DNA of 64,000 nt from Litsea cubeba (taxonomy: Eukaryota > Streptophyta > Magnoliopsida > Laurales > Lauraceae): NCBI GenBank assembly GCA_012931725.1, contig CM022945.1, positions 97,112,024 to 97,176,023 of the forward strand. Reading direction: 5' to 3'. Both the position numbers and the translations under genes were made by a program. The notes under the pieces are model-generated. The model ran no database searches. It was not told the DNA's origin and saw nothing but the letters and a program-made list of their open reading frames with translations. This document shows, in pieces, positions 34,001-44,205 of the stretch (the stretch's first letter is position 1; each line of letters starts with the position of its first letter).

Positions 34001-36078
34001 TGCAAAGTGTAGATTGTAACGATCAAAAGATCTATCTAGGACAAATTGCGGCAAAAGACAACTGTACACCATTTCCTAGTCCTTCCTCCTTTCAACCCGT
34101 TCAAATCATAGTGGCCTTATCTTTTTGTCTGTTCATCAGCATTCTTATTACTATATATAGTTGGAAAGCACTTTCCAAGTGGATTGACATTGTATCCCAT
34201 TTGGATTTAATTTCATGTGTCAAATCCACCCTTCACAGCATGGCTTGGGTCTTTTAATTGTCTACAGTTTTTGGTGTCAAAGCTTATGGCTTAGTTTCCA
34301 ACTTAATATGATGGAAACTCACACTTGTTTCCTTGGCCACTGTTATAATTTCATTGAGTCCGTAGTACAATTTCCATGGCTCCAGCGGCCTCACCGTTAG
34401 CCCAACAAATTTTATTCCTTGAATCCTTATATCATGATTACACTTTCTGAGAAAATGGTAGTGCATATGGTAATATTTTCTGAAAAAAATATGTCTGCGT
34501 GTCTTGAAAGGACCCACGACCGGCCCATTCATGAAGAATCTGAAGGATGAGGATAGGACCCAATATAAGGAGAGAAAGGAAAAGAAAAAAAAAAAAAACA
34601 CACACACACACACAAAGTTATACAGGGGGGGGGGGGGGAGAGAGAGCGACGACGACGATCCATGAATTCTTTGTCCAAACATGACATGGGACTCATCCTA
34701 TCTTGATGATCAAACGGGAAAAGCACCTCACTCACCAAAGAAAAAGTGTCATTGCATCAAAGAAAAAGGTCTCTTCAGAATTTTTAGGCTCCACACACCC
34801 GCCCCATTTGTTTTTCCACAGAATCTTTGATGACAGCTTCTTTTTGGTTTGAAATAGAATAGAATCAATGAAGAATCTGCCAACCAAAATTCCTCCCATA
34901 ATCAAATACCGAATCTCTTCTTTCATAAATAGGAGATTGAAACACGCATGCACACACGCGTGCACTCATAAAAAAGAAAAAAAAAAGTGGGTAGGTTTAC
35001 CACACCCCACTTAATGAGATGGGCTTTTTTAAAATAAAAAAAAACCACCCCCCTTGCCAAACATGTACTAGTAGGAGAATATGAAAATTAAAAGAAGTCT
35101 ATGGAATATTTATATATAAGATTTGCTAGACTTTCACTATCTCATTCTCACCTGTTCAGTAAAAACCAAGGATAAGAACAGTAAATGCGTTAGCTTTGGG
35201 TGGAAATAATACCGGATAATCTCAAAGAAGTGGCTCAAGAGGAAGTTGTCAGATTTGCTAGAAGCCATTTCAAGAAAAAAAAAGTTTCTAAAAAAATTGC
35301 TTCTAACAAAAATAAATGTGCTACTCATAAATTTGTTTCTAATACCATTTAAAACCATGTTGTTTTGTCACTTTTGTCATTCCTGGTTTTAGTAAAACTT
35401 CTTCACATTTTAGAACCACATTCCAGTAAAAGAAGGGAGACATAATCACATGAAGTCACCATCAGTTCAATAATACCTAGATGAGTCTTTTCCTATTCAT
35501 ATAATGGCGTCCGTAAGATGTACAATAAATTCTACCAAGAAGCTCTCAGTTCACATCCATGCCAATATACTCGCTCTATACATTCAATCTATAAGAGAGG
35601 ATACACACTCTTTTAGCATGATGGGATCAACTAAAACAATCACAAATTCACGATGCTGCTAATAAGGATATGAATAGAAATAAGAACACAATAACAACAA
35701 ATGCAAGCACTAAGATGCTCTCACCTGCTTCAATGAGATTGGGAATGTCAACTTCCCTGATAATTCAGGCGTCTTCACCATTTCTTTCATGATTTCTCTC
35801 CAGCTCCTGCAAACCCCAGCGCAAGCAACGACGTGCTTCCGTGGAGGCCAAGCGCTCTCCGACGCCTCCAACCTCACCAATACATCCCTCAGGAGCTCTG
35901 GTGGCATGTTAGCCCAACAACTCTGCTTCAGAGCATCCACTGCTTGTGGCAATGGGATGTCTTGAACCACTCTATGGGACCTTGATCTCAATCCATAACC
36001 AATCTTCACCTCAAATCCCTTCCTCGAAATGCTCCCAATTTCCCCCTTCATGTCTTGAATGATACTCTTGAAAGACAT
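22088..36078 (-). CDS. TLP: Tubby-like F-box protein (TLP), five exons, 407 aa
   Basis: Exons: 36078-35725, 32354-32267, 31310-31181, 23485-23306 and 22559-22088; all introns are GT-AG and the phases close to an uninterrupted 407-aa frame. The N-terminus MSFKSIIQDMKGEIGSISRK is characteristic of plant TLPs. The F-box spans about 50-105 (WANMPPELLRDVLVRLEA, GVCRSWREIM). The tubby domain runs from about 119 (PGPRDSLLQCFIKRNR) through [68 protein letters not shown] and GKVGKDLFTMDYRYPL to the diagnostic end FAICLSSFDTKIACE. By homology the domain binds PI(4,5)P2 at the plasma membrane through the basic RKCRR region; the F-box links to SKP1/SCF. A small linker (SFPSLPFFRSKSTRSES) separates tubby halves. 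Length is normal for the family and no residue appears broken. Intron 3 (7.7 kb) carries nested transposons. Which paralogue it is was not determined. Confidence 0.95.
22560..23305 (-). other. Intron 4 of the tubby-like gene
   Basis: A 746-bp intron with GTTAGA donor and AACAACCAG acceptor, AT-rich, with no recognised element. The donor GTTAGA is less usual than the GTGAG/GTAAG donors of the other introns. Confidence 0.75.
24284..25250. repeat. Degenerate tandem array with TGTGGGCCCCACTTA palindromes in tubby-like intron 3
   Basis: About thirteen copies of (G/A)TGTGGGCCCCAC(C/T)TA, each followed by (ATA)n and often by a dyad ATAATAATAATATAATCTATA. Unit spacing varies from about 45 to 130 bases. 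GTGGGCCCCAC is a self-complementary core. Later copies (24960-25250) change to CACTTAGTATTAT. (TATC)n and (TATA)n runs are interspersed. Confidence 0.75.
26433..26722 (+). repeat. ~173-bp tandem duplication inside the hAT element
   Basis: The segment beginning TTTATTATGTATTTATGTG and containing GAGAATGTCA, AACTAAGTTAGATCTAT, ATGCTAGATCTAC and TCATACACATGATTTTG occurs from 26433 and again from 26606. The second copy continues after the LTR retrotransposon at 29508, so the insertion target was inside the second unit. Confidence 0.8.
26723..27064 (+). repeat. 5' LTR of the gag-only retrotransposon
   Basis: 342 bp, beginning TGATGCAGCGTAGACCTC and ending CTAGGGCCTGCATCA. Contains a TATA-like TATTTATATGG around 26883-26893. 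No difference from the 3' LTR was seen, implying recent insertion. Confidence 0.95.
27067..27078 (+). other. Primer binding site (initiator Met tRNA)
   Basis: TGGTATCAGAGC begins two bases after the 5' LTR end; this is the usual plant retrotransposon primer site. Confidence 0.95.
27079..28400 (+). other. Long C-rich leader of the gag-only retrotransposon
   Basis: 1.3 kb between primer site and gag, with many CCCTAAACCC/CCATCGCCATTCC words and a direct repeat of TAGACCACCATCGCCATTCC (about 27399 and 27437). Contains only short, poorly supported frames. May hold packaging signals. Confidence 0.5.
28401..29168 (+). CDS. Gag-like protein of the TR-GAG-type element (255 aa)
   Basis: The central part matches the plant Gypsy Gag core: YYANKDYFEQYITLTQGN, LSVMEYADEFERLHYLC, FLKGLRPSILKNVE and EAIRVERML. 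The C-terminal half is acidic and Pro-rich (VRVEEPVPTDLQAKLPELAT, TPSDEEPVVEIPHI) and ends SRSSSFSSGGE, resembling the extreme end of plant Gypsy polyproteins, so the ORF may be gag joined to a pol tail by internal deletion. No CCHC zinc knuckle or protease motif is seen. The last codons are encoded by the polypurine tract and the TGA stop is the first three bases of the 3' LTR. Presumed role is packaging of element RNA; enzymes must come from another element. The ATG is the first in this frame after the C-rich 1.3-kb leader. Confidence 0.8.
   Translation: MALQLLDINSRLTEINNRATRMTYAIRYGQRYYANKDYFEQYITLTQGNLSVMEYADEFERLHYLCELGDTLDFNSFLKGLRPSILKNVEKACNDMYDAFWEAIRVERMLTRFHLMEITTQEDKSPHVTVRVEEPVPTDLQAKLPELATDDVHTPSDEEPVVEIPHINSPIDFVFRDPQCQLRDDQRIVRDYDLLVHDLQVRHINTYFSHQKQLCMKLCQEVIDRPPNRTFVRLIFDPGGHFPNSRSSSFSSGGE
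29153..29165 (+). other. Polypurine tract
   Basis: AAGTGGGGGAGAA directly abuts the 3' LTR start; it also encodes the last Gag residues. Confidence 0.9.
29166..29507 (+). repeat. 3' LTR of the gag-only retrotransposon
   Basis: 342 bp, same sequence by eye as the 5' LTR. Its first triplet TGA is the gag stop codon. Confidence 0.95.
30297..31180. other. Rest of tubby-like intron 3 next to exon 3
   Basis: AT-rich sequence with no recognised element; the donor GTGAGCTGC of exon 3 lies at the far end. Confidence 0.5.
31486..31915. repeat. 232-bp tandem duplication in tubby-like intron 2
   Basis: AGATCATAAATGAATGCAAC (31486) recurs as AGATCATAATAATGAATGC (31718). Both copies continue through CAACAAACAT, AATGCACACAAT, GATGATGACAATGACAAC-like runs, CATAATAAT(A/G)TTTGC and GAAGGCAT. 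Copies have diverged moderately; ATGATGATG-type triplet runs dominate the middle. Confidence 0.75.
32355..35724. other. Intron 1 of the tubby-like gene
   Basis: 3.4 kb with GTGAGA donor and TGCTTGCAG acceptor. It holds simple runs ((CA)n and poly-A near 34585-34615, 14 G residues at 34625-34638) and a plus-strand frame at 33719-34012 that has no recognised similarity and is probably spurious. No transposon ends were recognised. Confidence 0.6.
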
Positions 36079-36960
36079 CAATACCCTCTCTTTCTAATCT
36101 ATGTATCTCCAAATAAACAAGCAATCTCACACTTCAAAAAACCTCGAACTTCTTTCTATAAGACTATTATGATTACATAAAGAGCTTTTGATGACAAGTA
36201 GCTGAAGAAGAAGAAGAAAAAGTACCTTTTTCTGAAATTACCGAACAGCAATACATTTCTACAGCTTCGATCTTCAAATTAGGGCAAAAAGAGCTGATTT
36301 TTCAACGGATTTGCTGCCTTGAAAGCCATGAGCTCCACCAAACCAATCATCTGAAGCTTACATATAAACACTCGCATGAATCCACCGTTTTTAAAGCTCT
36401 ATACAAGATTATTTCCATGAATCTCAATTCAGATCATCAAAACAACCCCAGCAAAAACCAAATCCCGTAAAAATCACATCAAAAGAAACCTTCAAATCTG
36501 GAGAAAACAATGAATATCAAGAAAACGCAATCCAACGAATGCTCTATGCGATTTCATCTAAAGAAAGAACAAGAGATCGAGAAACCACTGGAAATTTCAG
36601 CTAACATAGCAGCAGAATCTCAGCCAAAACCCAAAAAAAAGAGAAAACTCTACAAATGCATATAGATCTGAAGCTCGATTTCCCACCGATTCGAGGAAAT
36701 CTCTGAGGGTTTGAGATCGCAGTTTCTCAGAGACTGGTGAGATTTCGAGGAAAAAATTTCCTCTTGGAAACTGCGATTAGAGAAAGGAGCTTTCAGTTTC
36801 CGCAGAAAATGAGAGAAATCAATGTTTTGAGTCCGATCCAAACACGTCTATAAATTCTCTAGCGAGGAAGCTTCCTAACTCTCCGTTCACGGCAAGAAGC
36901 AGAGAGAGCGAGAGAGAGAGAGAGAGAGATATCACGATTTCAAGGCGTTTTGTCTGTTTT
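36079..36960 (-). promoter_or_regulatory. 5' UTR and promoter-proximal region of the tubby-like gene
   Basis: Minus-strand sequence upstream of the ATG contains a donor-like AAAAGGTACTTTTTC (exon end 36226) and a possible acceptor ATACATAG (about 36107), suggesting a short 5' UTR intron as in other plant TLPs. A TTTATAGA box lies at about 36850 and a (GA/CT)n tract at 36900-36929, often found near plant transcription starts. An upstream reading frame of about 63 codons begins at 36841; its relevance is unknown. Confidence 0.4.
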
Positions 36961-39900
36961 TTTTTTGTATGGGGAAAAGAGAAAAGCTAATCTTGCTAGC
37001 TTTTTAGATGCTTTCAATGTGATGATTCATTCAACGGCATCTCTCTGTTATGTATGGGCCCCACCATCATAGTGGGTAATCTTTGGAAAAAGCTTATGTG
37101 TTTCTTAGAAAAGATATGAGGCCCACCTTCGATTAATCTGATCCACTTCCCACATTGATTTAACAGTAATGTAACTAATGTAAGATATATTTGAATTTTG
37201 TTTTCCATGGATTTTCATTTTCATATATGTTGGGGAAAAGTAGATTCTATCTCATTGGAAATAGTTTTTCATGGGTAGAGGAAAAAAAAGTTTAATTTTT
37301 GGGTTTTTTCTGTACCACTATTAGTGGTTGGTTTCCAACCCTTGTCACTCCACTCTTGCTGCTCTATTTTTGCGGGAATTGAAATGCAAAGAACAAGGTG
37401 TAGTTTTATGCAATATTGGATAGTTTAATAAAAGTTTTGTGATATTAGAATAAAGTTTTGCAATAACCAAAAAAGGATGAGTGCGAAGAACTTATTATGA
37501 AATATCTCTATTTTGGTCACTAGGCTACAAAAAACGACGGCTAATGGTGAAGGTACGAAAAAATCCGTCGATTTTTTCTCTACATGTATAGGAAAACAAT
37601 AGCACCAAACAAAAGTGAATGCAAAAAATCAGACTTCTTTTACACAAAAAATCAAGTCTTATAGCGCAAGAGACCTCCTTATTATTTTTTATTTTTTATT
37701 TTCAATACCAGCCAAGTGAACTAGGAGCCTCGGATCCATTAGAGACTCCATCCTCATAAATAAAATTTGCACCCACAGTAAGAAACTTTGTCTCCAGAGA
37801 TATAACACCCACTCGTGGGCATTATGAGTTCAATTTGTGGATATTAAGATGAAAATACACCTTTTATTTGAGATTGTATTAGTTACTATTGAATTTAATC
37901 ACAATATAAAAACTTGCATGAATTCCACTATAATTCAGAAAACCTAAAACTTATGGTGAAGATGGTTTAATTTGGCTGGTATTTTATCACACCACCAACG
38001 GGCCTAATCCATGTATGAGTCATTTGAGTGGACCCACTTAAATATGGTGCACCCAGTTACTTCCCTGAATATAACATTTTTGCTGTATAGGGTGGGTCTC
38101 TTGGTAAACTACTGCTGGGTATAAAGTACAGATAATTCATAACAGGAAGACACTTGTTCTTTGGCCTCACTAAACAAGAGTCCTAATCATGGCCATCATG
38201 GTTTTGGCCACGTGAGCAGGACAGATAGCTTAGTTTGGTTTGGGCATGTCACAAGAATCTTCTACTACTGAATCACTTTACTTAAGCTGAGTGAATTGGT
38301 ATCTCCAGACAAAACCCTTGCTCCTTCGTATTACAAATATACTGGTAGACACCTAACAAGGTAAAACTCATTTTCATGGAATTGCTTTTGACGATTCAAG
38401 AAATTTTGTGCGAGTCTGGAGTCTACAGATATGCCTCTTTGGCCCTTCACAGGGGCAGACCCACCTATAGGCATGTGGGTGCAGTTGCACCTATCGAATT
38501 ATGGTGCACTTTTAAAACCTATATGAAAATTTTAGATCTACTTCAAAAAATTCCATTAAAAACAGTGAATCCACCCTCAAAATCCATATAAAACTCCCCG
38601 ATTTGCCCCAAAACCAAACTACTTATTAAGGTGCACACCCCTCAAACGAGAAATTCTAGATCCGCCATCGGCTATTGGGACATGGGAAAAATCCACTATA
38701 TTTGGAACTATATTGTGAGACCCCAATCCGCGGGTAATCTCTTGAGGCAAAACCAGGTCAAGTGATTGTATGAGCCAAGAAAGGGAAGTCCGCAGGCATA
38801 CAGGCGGAGTGATTCAGTAGCACCGTGAGGCTTTGTACAAGTATCACATTAAAAATATCCAAATCTTGACCTTGGACTTATAAATTAAACCCCGTGTTAT
38901 CTCAACATGACGCGTTCTAAAGTCGTGGATCCTACAAGAATCCCGGAGTTAAAGCTCGCTCGCGCGGGAGCAGGGAACCTTTTCATATCTCAATAAAATA
39001 AACTTTTCTTTTACCATACCCAAAAAATATTTTGAAATGCTGCCAATGGTCCTTATTGGCCAGTAGTACGGGATAATTACCGTACGAAATATGTTAAAGC
39101 TGACAATAGCCTCAAAACAGCCAAAAAAATATATATTTACCGCATAACTGTTGGATCTATTGTCATCTTTAATACCTCTCACATGGTAATCATCCCTAAA
39201 TAATAATCTAATAGAATTTCAAGCGAGTAAAAAGAGGAGCTTTTCATGGGAAGTGATGTAGGGTTTCCATGGAAAACGCAGACAATGGAATTCTTCCAAA
39301 AGCAGATTGCTTTGTATCAGGCAAAGGTCCTTCGTTTTCTATGCAGAAATGGACCGCACACTTGTCCTCTGTGGGAGTGGGTCCCAACAGAAGCTGACGT
39401 GACCGAAACGTCCTCTGGGTCTGGACTCTGGACTCTGGACCGTGACGAAACGCCGTTACAGCGACCTGATTACTGTTATATACATTATATATATGTCCGT
39501 GGAATCTCCGTGCTGATGACCGATAACGACATTCTGTTAAATGGCAATGCTACCAACAAATCCAACCTATATTATGATTATTAAAAGTTTCTTTAATGTA
39601 TAAAGAATTACATTATAAATTGAGGAATGATTTTGCTCAGCTGGCGAAGACGTTAACGCGGGTAAGTATTTATTTCCTGTACACGGTTTATATGAGAATA
39701 GTATGTAATAAGCATTAAAATAGGTGAGGTTTAATTGTAATTATGGCGGGGATCGAAAGCCTTAATTATTAAAAAGACAAAGTGTTGATTGTAATATCCA
39801 AGATCCTCCACAATACACAATAATGCTGAAATTCTGCATAAAAATGATTTTGGCTCCTTAGAAAATGGTATTTCATGCATTCAAGAAATTCAGTTCATTA

Positions 39901-42452
39901 TTGTTTCTGTTGCATAAAAAAATATCCTACCAAATCATATAAAGGTGATATTAAAAAAAGATGGAATTAAATTTTATGCAACAATGAAAGTTTTACATTT
40001 GGTGCGGCTGCTTTCTTTTTTTCACGAAAAAAATAAAAAAAATCACCTAACTTGTTCGCATTTTCACAGTTCCACGGAAAATTATTTCTTAGGGGGGATG
40101 GGGATGAAAAATTGATTCAATAACACTTCCCAATATACTTGTGGAATAAGAGTTCGATTCTTTTTTCTTTCTACACCAAAAATCTAAGCTTTTGGGATCT
40201 GCTAGACAATGCTTCGTGATCTTGTCCAAAACAAATCTAAGGTACGTTGCAAAAAATCAGTTTCGTGAATTTTTCTCATTTTTCTAACATCCTTCCTTTT
40301 GGAAGTGATTTTCCACAAAATTACGGAAAAGTTAGTTCATTTTTTTAATTTCCCTTCAAGAAAAGCGGCTACATCAAATGTAAAATTTTAAATGCCGTAG
40401 AAAAGTATTACCTCTCTTCATATTTTCTCGGTGAAAAAGTGGTCGCATAAATATGCCCTAAAAGTCGAATACGAAGTAAAACTTTTAATGATATAAAATA
40501 TCTTCGGAACAACTTCATATAAGGGAACACAACTTTTAAGTGTCAAGACAAAGGATAAAAGAATGCCGAACGCATGAGTAACAATATATGTAGTCCAACT
40601 TTGTGAGTCTCACTTTTGATCAATGCAACCCCTTTCAAACTTTCATCTCCTATGACCTGACGCCGAGCTCAATTCCACTATTATCAAATCTTTATCCATC
40701 ATTGGATTGAATCTCAAAGAAATCAATGGTTGAAAGGCTATTAAACTTTATGACAAGGATGATATTGATAGGTCTGATTTTTCTGATCCACCTTTATCCA
40801 TGAGGAGGAGACCTTTCCATACGTCCCACTAATAATTAGGACCTAAATAGGCCCCACGAGCTGTACTAAAAAGTATGTAGTCAGCTTGTGGGACTTAAAA
40901 GACACAATATTGAAACGATACATATTGTTTAGTAGAAGGATCATACTTCTTGACAAAAGTCAGCCAATCCCAATTCTGGTCCACCAAATGAACGGCTTAG
41001 AATTAGTTGCCAATGAACAATATTGTAGATGAGTATTACCCAACATTTGATAGACATGCATGTTGAACTGTAATCATTTCTTACTCATTTACTCATAATA
41101 ACCAATAGATAAGATCAGTTGGCAGGAATTTTTTTTTGGAGGGGCTAGTGATTGTCCACCATAATATTTTTATATTTATTAATTTATTATTACTAATTAT
41201 GTAAGAATTAAAGATTTTTTATAATACCCAAAGGAAAAATCTGAAGTTTTATATACCCCAATCATTTTCAAAGCCATAATTTCTCAGATAGTGTGAGCAT
41301 TAATATATGAACTAGCATGAAGGTTAAGTCTCGTGCGACCTGAATAATATATTAGAACCAATATCCCTTTCATATAAATCCATTTGTAATAAAATAATTA
41401 AAAAATTCAAATCAACAAAAAAAAAACATGAAAATCAAATATTTCTTCCCATAACCCAAGTCAACATACACGTTTCATCTTAAAAACAAAGGATCTGTAT
41501 GCATTTCTGCTCATTTTGATATTATATAAAAACTTTGAAAATAACCTTAATTTATAGAGTTGGAAGGCATCCCTTTGAATTGGGTCACATCCACACAATT
41601 CAAAGGGATCCTAAGAGACGCATTTATTGAAAAGGCACAAATGTATTTTTAAAAAGAGAAATTCACAAATGGGCGCCAAGAAGGGGGCACATTTTATTGA
41701 AAATGAAAAAGGCAGATATGTGTTTTTGGAAGGAAACATTCAAGAGACACATTCACAAATGGGCTTCAAGAAGCTGACGTGGCCTCTCTTAAGGCCAAAA
41801 TTGAGTTTTATTTTTTTTGTTTTTCCCAACCGCTTTATAGCTTTAAAGAGAAAGAATATACTTGCTACTAAAAAAACAAAGATATGAATATAGTAGTGCT
41901 CACCCTAAAATGAGCCCAAACCTCTCAAAATATTTCTTTATTCTTTGTTTTAACACTATAAAAGTTGTTTCTCTCTACAATTAAAATAGGACTTATGTTG
42001 GATTGATTACACCTAAATTAAATAAGAAAAGTTCTTTGATTAGTTAGTTGTAATGCTTCGGTAGACATGGATAATTGAGAGGGTAGCATTGAAAGTCATT
42101 CAACCAGTCATGATTTGATGAATGACGAATGTGTAAAATATATGATAATGCAAAGTTAAGAGTCTAAATTTGACTATCCTCATTGTAGCTTTAGGCAATC
42201 TCTCCCCACATCCAAATAAAATGTTAGTGATGGCTTGCTATGTATGTACCCATGACAAAATCCTGAAATCCCCGTGCAGATAAAATAAATAAATAAATAA
42301 AATGAGATGATACTTAAGTAGTATCATAAATCTCATAGGTAGGACGTTCTTGTCTAAGAATAACATTGTAATACTTTTAAATATGGTGATTTTCTTGTGA
42401 TAAAATCGTAACATGTTGTGATTTTCTCAAAACAAATATTAGAGGGTTTTAC
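36961..42452. other. Gene-poor AT-rich intergenic DNA
   Basis: No coding exon recognised. An unrecognised 112-codon frame at 39246-39584 has no supporting features. A possible old element lies at 38445-38675 (GGGGCAGACCCACCTATAG ... GATCCGCCATCGG). The rest is AT-rich with scattered homopolymers. Confidence 0.45.
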
Positions 42453-42478
42453 AAAAAAAAAAAAAAAAAAAAAAAAAA

Positions 42479-42765
42479 ACTTTATGTGGCCAATGTACCA
42501 AACATGGAACTTTAGCTAAACTCACACCAAACAAGGAGTCCGTATAGAAAAATTAACTTTTTTTTTAACCATTGGATTGGGTTTGGAGAAGAGAGGGAGA
42601 AGGAAGAAAATGGGAAGTTTATGCTTGCTCAAAGTCGACGGTGACCCTCACTTGTTATAGCGAGGGTCTACAGAAAATCAAGGTCGATAGCAACCACAAA
42701 AAAATGGTAGAAAAAGTTGAATTTTCTGTACAGATTCCTTGTTTGGTCCACTGGCCACATAAAGT
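42479..42765. mobile_element. 287-bp MITE between poly-A and (ATT)n
   Basis: Left end AACTTTATGTGGCCAATGTA and right end (complement) AACTTTATGTGGCCAGTGGA are inverted repeats that continue with ACCAAACA on both sides (about 27 bases with few mismatches). It is bounded by a 27-base A run on the left and an (ATT)n run on the right, so the target duplication cannot be read. Confidence 0.75.
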
Positions 42766-43806
42766 TATTATTATTATTATTATTATTTTTATAAAATCTT
42801 CCAAATATTATATTGAAACATACAAAATATTGCTATATTGCTGAAAACTGATTTTTAAAAAAGCTTTTACAAGCTTTGACGTGCTTATCCTTATCACTAT
42901 ATTATTGATTGAAATGACGAATGGACAAAAATCATCTTTTAATGTGAATTTAAAATTTTCTTTTTTTACATTAAAGTTTTTTCTTAGATATCCTATAAGG
43001 TTTATAGAATTTGTAAATAGGCCATTACGTTTGAATATTCTTTGACACATCCATACGTTTTTCATTTTAATAGACTCTATGTTCTCAAAATCAATACTCT
43101 TAACAAAAACGGGCAACCACCATGAGGTTTGTGTTGCATTTTTATCAGTTAAACAAAATGAGGATGTCATTCTTTATAAAAATACCATTATTCTATTCCG
43201 AGTCCCAACGGTCTCTCTCTCAATAACTCTCACATCCACGTGAATCCCAATCGTATATTTTGACACTTGCATTAAACCAATGGTGGATCGTGCATGGATT
43301 GGGTCAATGATAACCAATTATAAGTAGAATTACTTAATTATGATTTATTTGGATTTAATGAAATGAGTCCGATATTGATAAAAATAGATTTATATAGGGT
43401 TACTTTCCCCCACTAAATGTATATGGTATCCAAGCTTATGAAATTATGTATATAGGGATAGAGAGATAGACAAAGGTGTCATTTCACTATAAAACTTATG
43501 GTGATTGCAAGACTACTGATTTTGGGGATATCGAAGGCATTAAAATGAAAAGGTAAAAAGGTGAGGATGTATCACTAAATGGTGAAACCATAGGGCCAAT
43601 TTACAAATCTTGAAAACCTTAGGGGGTCTATACAAAAGACTCTATATTAATAACCTAGTTCATTGCTTTCAAGTCACAAGAACAAATTTCCTCTAAAGCA
43701 CACTACTTACTTAGGTAGCCCTGTAGTAAAGTCCAATCTTTTCATTACTTGTAAGAAAACATGCCACTCTCTCTATCTATCTATACAAAAATACACACAC
43801 ATATAT
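42766..43806. other. Intergenic DNA between two MITEs
   Basis: AT-rich; no recognised gene or repeat. Confidence 0.4.
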
Positions 43807-44196
43807 GAGCAAGGCTCCCCTAAGCTCAAGCTTAGGAAGAAAATCTCGTAAGCTCGTGCTTGTGGGGCCCACTTTTGGTCCATCCAAATGGACCAAACAC
43901 ATGACTTTCTTAAATTATGCATGTCCACTAACTTTCGGTAAGATCCGAATTTACTGGACCGTTGGATTAACTATATATCAATCCGAATGGATTGTTGACC
44001 ATTAAACTCTTGGGCCCATATGGAGATAATAGAAATTACGGTTGGGGCTGATTTTTTGCAAGGGAGGAAGATCCTAGGAAATCCTTGGAATCCCCCCTCC
44101 CACCTCCACCCCCATCCCCATGTGGGTCCCCAAGTGGGTCCCACCACACACTTGAGCTTACCTTACCCTAAACTTGAGCTTAAGGGAGCCTTGCTC
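43807..44196. mobile_element. 390-bp Mutator-like MITE
   Basis: Terminal inverted repeats GAGCAAGGCTCCCCTAAGCT and its complement at the right end (…GGGAGCCTTGCTC), extending about 28 bases with AAGCTCAAG/CTTGAGCTT. The nonamer CACATATAT is duplicated exactly at 43798-43806 and 44197-44205. A 9-bp duplication and TIRs of this length fit Mutator-like elements. No ORF. Confidence 0.85.
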
Positions 44197-44205
44197 CACA
44201 TATAT

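Noticed and set aside
33719..34257. Overlapping 97- and 165-codon frames in tubby-like intron 1
   Set aside because: No family resemblance; two frames open over the same stretch, which favours low stop density rather than coding.
36650..36841. 63-codon frame upstream of the tubby-like gene
   Set aside because: Lies in the inferred 5' UTR; could be a uORF but shows no conservation evidence here.
38445..38675. Element-like stretch between GGGGCAGACCCACC and GATCCGCCATCGG
   Set aside because: End similarity is weak and no target duplication was found; kept only as a note in the intergenic entry.
39246..39584. 112-codon plus-strand frame
   Set aside because: No recognisable domain, no promoter or splice signals, AT-rich surroundings; probably chance.
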